NCBI RefSeq assembly: GCF_007655135.1
Contig: NC_045131.1
Location: 21,064,001 to 21,128,000 of the forward strand
Direction of reading: 5' to 3'
From: Punica granatum
Lineage: Eukaryota > Streptophyta > Magnoliopsida > Myrtales > Lythraceae
DNA length: 64,000 bases
Part shown: positions 58,259 to 64,000 of the stretch, piece after piece
Position numbering within the stretch: the stretch's first letter is position 1
Layout: every line of letters starts with the position of its first letter
Notes under the pieces: generated by a model
What the model saw: the letters and a program-made list of their open reading frames with translations, nothing else
Told to the model about the DNA's origin: nothing
The model's database searches: none
Translations under genes and position numbers: made by a program

Positions 58259-58555
58259 ATCGCGCGTTTCATTGCAAATTTGACAGATAAGTGCCAACCT
58301 CTCTTCCGTCTGCTTCGGAAAAATGCAGCGGTCGAATGGGATGATGAGTGTCAGAAAGCTTTTGATACCATCAAGGCATATCTAATTCAGCCACCGGTGT
58401 TGGTTCCACCTTCACCGGATCGTCCTCTCATTTTGTACTTGACGGTGCGTCGACAATCCATCGGATGCATGTTAGGGCAAAAGGACGAATCCTCTCACGC
58501 AGAGCGAGCAATTTATTATTTAAGCAAAAAGTTCACTGAAGGGGAGTCCAATTAA
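58259..58555 (+). CDS. pol (RNH): RT connection / first RNase H domain, catalytically degenerate (ends at TAA)
   Basis: Continues the RT frame. It has the gypsy RNase H fold signature (ECQKAFDTIKAYL, then LYLTV-SIGCMLGQ, then AIYYLSKKFTEGESN). The first catalytic Asp, expected after the LYL strand, is absent (LTVRRQS). In the Tat lineage this domain is regarded as a connection domain without activity, its job taken by the second RNase H. A TAA at 58553-58555 interrupts the conserved ESN-PEIEKMCCAL stretch, and the frame continues after it. Confidence 0.83.
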   Translation: MARFIANLTDKCQPLFRLLRKNAAVEWDDECQKAFDTIKAYLIQPPVLVPPSPDRPLILYLTVRRQSIGCMLGQKDESSHAERAIYYLSKKFTEGESN

Positions 58556-60605
58556 CCTGAGATAGAGAAAATGTGTTGCGCACTTGTGTGGGTCATGCAA
58601 AGGCTCCGGCAATACACTCTCTACCATACTGTTCGCCTGCTGTCGAAGACAGATCCTTTGAAATATCTACTTAGCACTCCGTCCTCCATGAGGAATATAG
58701 CAAAATGGCGTTGCCAACTGACGGAGTACGACATCGAATATGTGTCGCGCACATCAGTGAAGGGCCAAGCGATAGCAGATCATCTAGCAGAGTTCCCGAT
58801 TGTCGATGACACACCGATCGACTCTGACTTTCCAGACGAAAGAATCCTCCAAATGAGTGGTGAGGAGGAAATTACCAGATGGAAGATGTACTTCGATGAT
58901 GCAGTCAATTCCACCGGGTCAGGGATTGGCGCAGTGCTGATATCCCCTGAAGGGCGTTATTTCCCTGTTGCAGCGAAGATTGATTTCCCCTGCACCAACA
59001 ATATAGCCGAATATGAGGCATGTATCCTCAGCTTGCAGGCGGCAATCGACCTCAAAGTCAAGGAGCTTGAAGTGTTTGGAGATTCCATGCTCACAATCTT
59101 TCAGACACTCAAACAGTGGAAGACGAAAGATCCGAAACTGGTGCCATATCATGAGTACCTTGAAGACTTGACAGAAAACTTCAAGGACATCTCATTTACA
59201 TACACACCGCGCATGAAGAACCAGTTCGCCGATGCACTCGCAACACTCGCTTCCATGGTTAGCATCACAAAAGAGAATCTCATCGAGCCCCTCGAGTTTG
59301 AGATTGCTCAGGGTCCTGCCCATTGCGATGTAATCGACGCTGTCGACGGCAAACCGTGGTATGCAGACATTAAACACTTGCTACAAACGGGTCAATTCCC
59401 AGCATTCACCGATCGACATGACCGGAAGACTCTTCGGCGCATTGCAGCAAATTTCTTCTTGAGTGGTGAAACCCTTTACCGCCGTTCATTCGATGCCACA
59501 CTGCTTCGTTGTGTTGATGAGAATGAGGCACAACGCCTCATGGAAGAAGTGCACGAGGGAAATTGCGGACCTCACATGAACGGGCTCATGCTAGCAAAGA
59601 AGCTCATGCGACTTGGGTATTTCTGGTCCACCATAGAGACTGACTGCGTCAAACATGTCAGGCATTGTCACTTATGTCAAGTTTACGCAAATCAGATCAG
59701 AGCACCACCCAACGAGCTGCATCCAATGGCTGCTCCGTGGCCCTTTTCAATGTGGGGCATGGACCTGATTGGTCCTATTAACCCCAAAGCATCCAATGGG
59801 CACTTGTACATACTGGTAGCTATCGATTACTTCACCAAATGGATCGAAGCTATCACCCTTGCATCGGTCACTGCAAAAACCGTGGCACGCTTCCTCAAAC
59901 GCGACATTATCGCACGTTACGGGGTCCCTGCGACACTTGTCACAGACAACGCCAAGAATTTGAACAATAAGCTCATTAACGAGCTCTGTGCACAGTTCAA
60001 GATTCTACACCGCAACTCCTCTCCGTATCGTCCACAAATGAACGGCGCGGTAGAAGCAGCAAACAAGAACATAAAGAAAATCATTGAGAAGATGACAGTT
60101 AATTACAGAGACTGGCACGAGATGCTCCCGTTCGCACTCTTGGCGTATCGGACTTCTATCCGCTCGTCCACTGGATCAACCCCATATTCTTTGGTCTACG
60201 GCATGGAAGCAGTTCTTCCAATCGAAGTAGAGATTCCCTCTATGAGGGTCCTTGCCGAGTCCAAGCTCAAGGAAGCAGAATGGGCGAAGCAACGCTACGA
60301 ACAGCTCAATCTCATTGATGAGAGGCGGCTAACAGCACTTTGCCACGGTCAGTGCTATCAGCAAAGAATGGCCCGAGCTTTTAACAAGAAAGTTCGTCCC
60401 CGCGAGTTCAGCCCCGGCGACCTCGTCCTGCGGAAAGTTTTGCATATCGCCCCTGATTCCAGGGGCAAGTTTGCTTACAAATACGACGGTCCCTTCATTG
60501 TTAAAGAAGTCTTTGACAGGGGGGGCAATCATTCTCAATGATATGGACGGGAACGAGAATGCTCTTCCGGTCAACGCTGATACACTTAAGAAATACTATC
60601 CGTGA
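58556..60605 (+). CDS. pol (aRNH-INT): RNase H end, archaeal-type RNase H and integrase (frameshift near end)
   Basis: Open from 58571 to 60541, 656 codons. Residues 1-90 finish the first RNase H. Residues 105-235 are a complete archaeal-type RNase H with catalytic Asp109, Glu147, Asp171 and Asp221; it would degrade the RNA strand. Residues 325-600 are the integrase: zinc-binding His328, His335, Cys366, Cys369, then Asp398, Asp459 and Glu495 with D-X35-E spacing. A GPY-like C-terminal module (FSPGDLVLRKV, KYDGPF) follows, without a chromodomain. Seven G at 60519-60525 shift the frame, so the current frame ends at 60541. The adjoining frame runs on to a TGA at 60603-60605, the probable original end. 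All catalytic residues are present. Confidence 0.93.
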
Positions 60606-61708
60606 TGGTGTTTCTCTCATTCCACTGTGGACGTTTTCCTCAAATGCACATTACATTTTTAACTTTCTTCGCATGTACAATCTCCCAGCACTTTCATTTC
60701 TGCTTATTAATACACTCCCCGCTTCTGCTCTTTCCCTTTCTCTGAACTTGTCCTGAGAGAAAAAATAATAAATCTCCCGCTAGGTTGAAAACCTCTTTGA
60801 GGCGGCCTGGGCAAAAATTAGGGAATGAGGGGCACGGTTTAAAATCCCGCCAAAGGGGGACCGTGGCAAAAGGAGAGTACAAAGCAAAATCCTCGCTAGA
60901 GTGCAAACCCGAAAGGGTGCCCTAGGCAAAAGTTAGAGGAACCGAGAGGTATGACTAGATCCAAGTGGGACGGTCATAGCAAAAGGTGAGCTCTAAAGGA
61001 GAGAAGAGTCAAAAAGAATACCCCGCTAGGTCGTCACGCGTCTTGCGACCTAGGCAGAAGTTAGGGGCCTTCGACAGCTCGACTATGAAATGACAGCTAC
61101 ACTCAGTGTGAAGCGGCAACAAGTAGTAGTTTGGCAGTCTCCGATGCAAGCAAACTCTCTCTGAGTCTCACAGCGCAAGACAAGTTTCGACATGCACTCG
61201 AATCGTCGTATCCTTGACTTGGAGGATCCCAAAATCCTTCCGCTTACCTTAATGCAAATTCTACGGGTCATGCCCGTTCTGTAAACATAAGCCTTTTTTG
61301 TCGAGTCACAATTTAGCGGGAGACGACCACCCCTTTAAATGGTCATCAGGTTCAAATCCCCAAAGCATTATTATTCAGACTTCTTTACACATCTTCATTA
61401 TGGCTATAGAGTAAGATTGACAACCACTATTAGCCCTTTTGATTCTAGATGCAGGAAGCAGGATGTGAACCCCGAAAAGAGTTTCTCTTTGACGAATGCA
61501 TGTCTGCCTTATGCCAAAAACTACAGTCTAAATCCGAAGAGAAACCTTCAGGATAACACTCCAGGCATTCAGTGACATCCACATCAGTTGGCAAGCAATG
61601 AAACTTCCTACCACAGCATCGATTGCGACATGGACGAAATCAACGATGGAAGAAACACAATGATTCCTTCCACACCTCACACTACTCCTCAGTGTTTGCA
61701 TTTACTTC
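60606..61708 (+). other. 3' untranslated region of element D
   Basis: 1.1 kb with no coding potential. It includes the stem-loop chain at 60779-61060. The rest (61060-61708) shows no repeat or domain that I recognise. Confidence 0.7.
60779..61060 (+). other. Chain of five stem-loops with GGCAAAAG-type tails
   Basis: Five inverted repeats follow one another: 60779-60812 (CTAGGTTG with CGGCCTGG), 60832-60866 (CACGGT with ACCGTG), 60894-60926 (CTAG-GTGC-ACCC with GGGT-GCC-CTAG around GAAA), 60950-60978 (TATGAC with GTCATA) and 61025-61055 (CTAGGTCG with CGACCTAG). Each stem is followed at once by GCAAAAA, GCAAAAGG, GCAAAAGT, GCAAAAGG or GCAGAAGT. Two equivalents occur in element 1 (6190-6285). 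Stem sequences differ while pairing is kept, which suggests selection on RNA structure. Confidence 0.7.
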
Positions 61709-62239
61709 GTGCACCTTTATTTCTGCAATGCACTTTCATTGGCGTGCACCTTCTCAGGATCGCAGTGCGCCTTTATTTCTGCAATGCACTTTCATTGGCG
61801 TGCACCTTCTCAGGATCGCAGTGCGCCTTTATTTCTGCAATGCACTTTCGTTGGCGTGCACCTTCTCAGGATCGCAGTGCGCCTTTATTTCTGCAATGCA
61901 CTTTCATTGGCGTGCACCTTCTCAGGATCGCAGTGCGCCTTTATTTCTGCAATGCACTTTCATTGGCGTGCACCTTCTCAGGATCGCAGTGCGCCTTTAT
62001 TTCCGCAATGCACTTTCATTGGCGTGCACCTTCTCAGGATCGCAGTGCGCCTTTATTTCCGCAATGCACTTTAATTGGCGTGCACCTTCTCAGGATCGCA
62101 GTGCACATTTATTTCCGCAATGCACTTTAATTGGCGTGCACCTTCTCAGGATCGCAGTGCACATTTATTTCCGCAATGCACTTTAATTGGCGTGCACCTT
62201 CTCAGGATCGCAATGCACATTTATTTCCGCAATGCACTT
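61709..62239 (+). repeat. 56-bp tandem array (about 9.5 copies), interrupted by LTR G
   Basis: The unit is 56 bp: GCAATGCACTTTCATTGGCG, then TGCACCTTCTCAGGATCGCA, then GTGCGCCTTTATTTCT. Later copies carry TTAATTGG for TTCATTGG and GTGCACATTT for GTGCGCCTTT, so variants are ordered along the array, as expected from stepwise duplication. The period is not a multiple of three, so frames through it recur in all phases (61588-62397) and are not genes. It ends mid-unit where LTR G begins. Confidence 0.94.
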
Positions 62240-64000
62240 TGTGCGCACCCGAATTTAATCTCGTCGGGGCACGCATGCGCGCTTTTGGATCGCGCGGCTT
62301 GGGAATGTCCACCTTCCCGTGGGGACGCGTGACGGACACGCGTGAGAGAAGGAGTCGCCACTTATCATTTTATGACCCGAAGGTCGAGGGTGGATAAGTT
62401 ACCCGGGTCTAGGGGTATGGAACACCTAGTTTGTTGTTAAGGCATTGATCTGTGTGGAACCGGAAAATCCGTGTTCGGGGGTTCATGTTACGTGCGGGCC
62501 TGTATCCCGCACGCCCTTTCGGTACTATGGTTTGCTAGGCTTGCATGTTTTATGATTTACCACATGAATTAAGCTGCACTCGGCTCGCACGTTTTGACAC
62601 CGAAAATTCGGTGAATTAAATGATGTCGGTTGAGAAGCTGAGAGAGAAGTAAACCTGTATGTCGGGGAGTTGGTTCACAATCTTGCGTTACAGTTCATCG
62701 AACCATGGACGTTGAATCCCTGCGTGAACCAAAACCGGGAGATCTTGGATTTACTTGTGACTGGGCAAGCATGAGACCGATTCGATTAATTCGACTCTCA
62801 GACCGTTCGCTCACCGACTGGAATTCTTACAGAACAAATGTACAAAATAAAAGTCCTTACAATGCTCTCGAAAACAATAAATACAAATTACAAAAAGGGT
62901 CGAATTCCAGTCGTTTTGCGTTCGGTTATTATTCCACTCTAACTCGCCGTGAGTTTAGGGAAAAAAACCGAAGAACTGAATTTCAATGGACGCTCTCACT
63001 GAATAGGGCGTTGGACCCTGTGAGTGTTGATTAGGGCGTTGAACCCTGTGCTCGATGATTAGGGCGTTGAACCCTAATATTATTCGGCCTAGGGATCAGG
63101 CTCGACCTGCATGGCAAACAGGTTCGGAAAGATAACACGCAACATGTAAATAACAGACAAGGTGTTTGTTATTATCGAGTGTACGTGTTTTAACAAGTTG
63201 TTAATCCGGGGTATTTTGGCATGCAAATCCTACCCTAGACAAACAAGCACGTGCCAATGTTTTAGCATTCGGCTTTGTTTTGAGAACTTGACAAAGAGAG
63301 TCAAATCTTATGTGTGTGGATTGCTTTTACAGTTGTTCTGTATTGTGACACTGAATTTCCACTTAATTAGCCAAACTCATGTTTCGACTCTAGATTTGGA
63401 ATCTAGAATTCCTCCTAACCATTATCTAGTGTTTGGTTAAGTCGAGTGAAAGGTTAATCAGCATTTTGCATGTTTTCTGACAGAGATAACCGTTCTAGTT
63501 ACCCGAGTCTATGTTAGGATGACAGAAACTCATCAGTTAGATAAGAAAGGGCTATGCAGATGAACCTGCACCTGAACAGGTAGCCCGTTCTTGTCCCATA
63601 CTGTAGTGTTTCTGTCATGCTAACCCTAAGAGTGTCGCTGAATTGTGAAAAGACGATTTTGCCCTTTATTTGAAAATTGTTTTCAGAAAAGGGGAAACAT
63701 CGCAGTGCAGGCCACCTCGGCCTGTAGCCGGTGTCGACCAATTCCCTGGGTCGTCCAGGGTTGTGCAAGAACCCCGAAAAAGCCAAAGAACCGGTCGATC
63801 TGCCCGGAAGTGATCTAGAAAGATCTTCTGTATCCTGACCTGAGCTACCTGGAATCAGGTAAACATTCAAGTTGAGACACAGAAACCCTTTTCAGACATC
63901 CATGCTACATCGGACCGCGCGTTTCGGGTTTTGAAATTGATAAGTTTGAAAAGGGCACCAACGTCATTTGACAACTCATCGACGCGAGTTATCAGTTAAT
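62240..64000 (-). repeat. LTR 'G' on the minus strand, cut by window end
   Basis: Begins TGTGCGCACCCGAATTTAAT inside the array of D; no primer-binding site precedes it, so it is the 3' LTR of an element or a solo LTR. The first 43 bases match the ends of solo LTRs E and B. From TTTTGGATCGCGCGG onward it follows the subfamily of element 1 (9660-11398), with about 93-96% identity by eye. The remaining 3.7 kb lie beyond the window. Confidence 0.85.

Larger units (their letters stand above)
45343..62239 (+). mobile_element. Ogre-like element D with complete but broken gag-pro-pol
   Basis: In order: 5' LTR 45343-50961, primer-binding site 50965-50981, leader, ORF1 51574-53070, spacer, gag and protease 53376-56971, intron 56972-57162, RT, RNase H, archaeal-type RNase H and integrase 57163-60605, 3' untranslated region with a stem-loop chain, and a 56-bp array to 62239. 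At 62240 a minus-strand LTR (G) interrupts the array, so the polypurine tract and 3' LTR of D are expected beyond the window. D is inserted in the array of element C. Four in-frame stops in gag-pol, a TGA in ORF1 and a late frameshift make it non-autonomous now. It is the only place here that shows what the lineage encoded. Confidence 0.9.

Noticed and set aside
61588..62397. Overlapping frames of up to 187 codons with LLRIAVRLYF-type repeats
   Set aside because: The 56-bp period cycles through all phases, giving open frames in each; this is a repeat artefact.
62240..64000. Possible inverted 3' LTR belonging to element D
   Set aside because: It starts in the middle of a 56-bp unit, no polypurine tract precedes it, and it reads opposite to D; a separate insertion explains it better.

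Overview
This window is nuclear DNA from a flowering plant, most likely a dicot. It appears to consist entirely of nested LTR retrotransposons of one lineage, Ty3/gypsy Tat (Ogre-like). I see no host gene, tRNA, rRNA or CRISPR array. The lineage call rests on LTRs of about 5 kb that start TGTCAGCACCCCATTTTGG, a primer-binding site TGGCGACTCCACTGGGG, an extra ORF1 upstream of gag, a DNGSA aspartic protease, an apparent intron between protease and reverse transcriptase, a second (archaeal-type) RNase H before integrase, no chromodomain, and tandem arrays just upstream of the 3' LTR. The species cannot be fixed from the sequence.

Layout, left to right. 1-14649, minus: element 1, a non-autonomous derivative with 3' LTR 1-3690 (cut by the window edge), a non-coding internal region 3691-9628 and 5' LTR 9629-14649. 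14650-26635, plus: element F, only its 3' internal part and a truncated 3' LTR, split by solo LTR E (15087-19765, 5-bp target duplication GATAC). 26636-26896: a truncated foldback element at a breakpoint. 26897-28260, minus: the first 1.36 kb of an LTR (H) that interrupts the ORF1 of element A. 28261-39067, minus: element A, with an ORF1 pseudogene, a leader carrying solo LTR B (29818-34858, target duplication CCTAG), a primer-binding site and a 5' LTR. That LTR is cut by element C (39068-45342, minus; 3' LTR plus 3' array). 45343-62239, plus: element D, inserted in the array of C. D is the only copy with a whole gag-pro-pol order. 62240-64000, minus: LTR G, inserted in the array of D and cut by the window edge.

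D once encoded the full set: ORF1, Gag, protease, reverse transcriptase, degenerate RNase H, archaeal-type RNase H and integrase. It is now dead in cis: a TGA in ORF1, in-frame stops in gag, protease, after the RT and in the first RNase H, and a frameshift in a run of seven G near the integrase end. Element 1 keeps LTRs, primer site, leader, polypurine tract and 3' structures but no coding region, so it would have needed proteins from a relative of D; its LTRs differ by only about 1.3% by eye, so it moved recently.

The most interesting signals are a chain of stem-loops with GGCAAAAG-type tails in the 3' untranslated region of D, echoed in element 1; an intron that restores the pro-pol frame; a TGA at the same ORF1 codon in two copies; a motif downstream of the TATA box shared by otherwise divergent LTRs; and repeated insertion into 3' tandem arrays. 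All coordinates and identities were read by eye, without alignment software.
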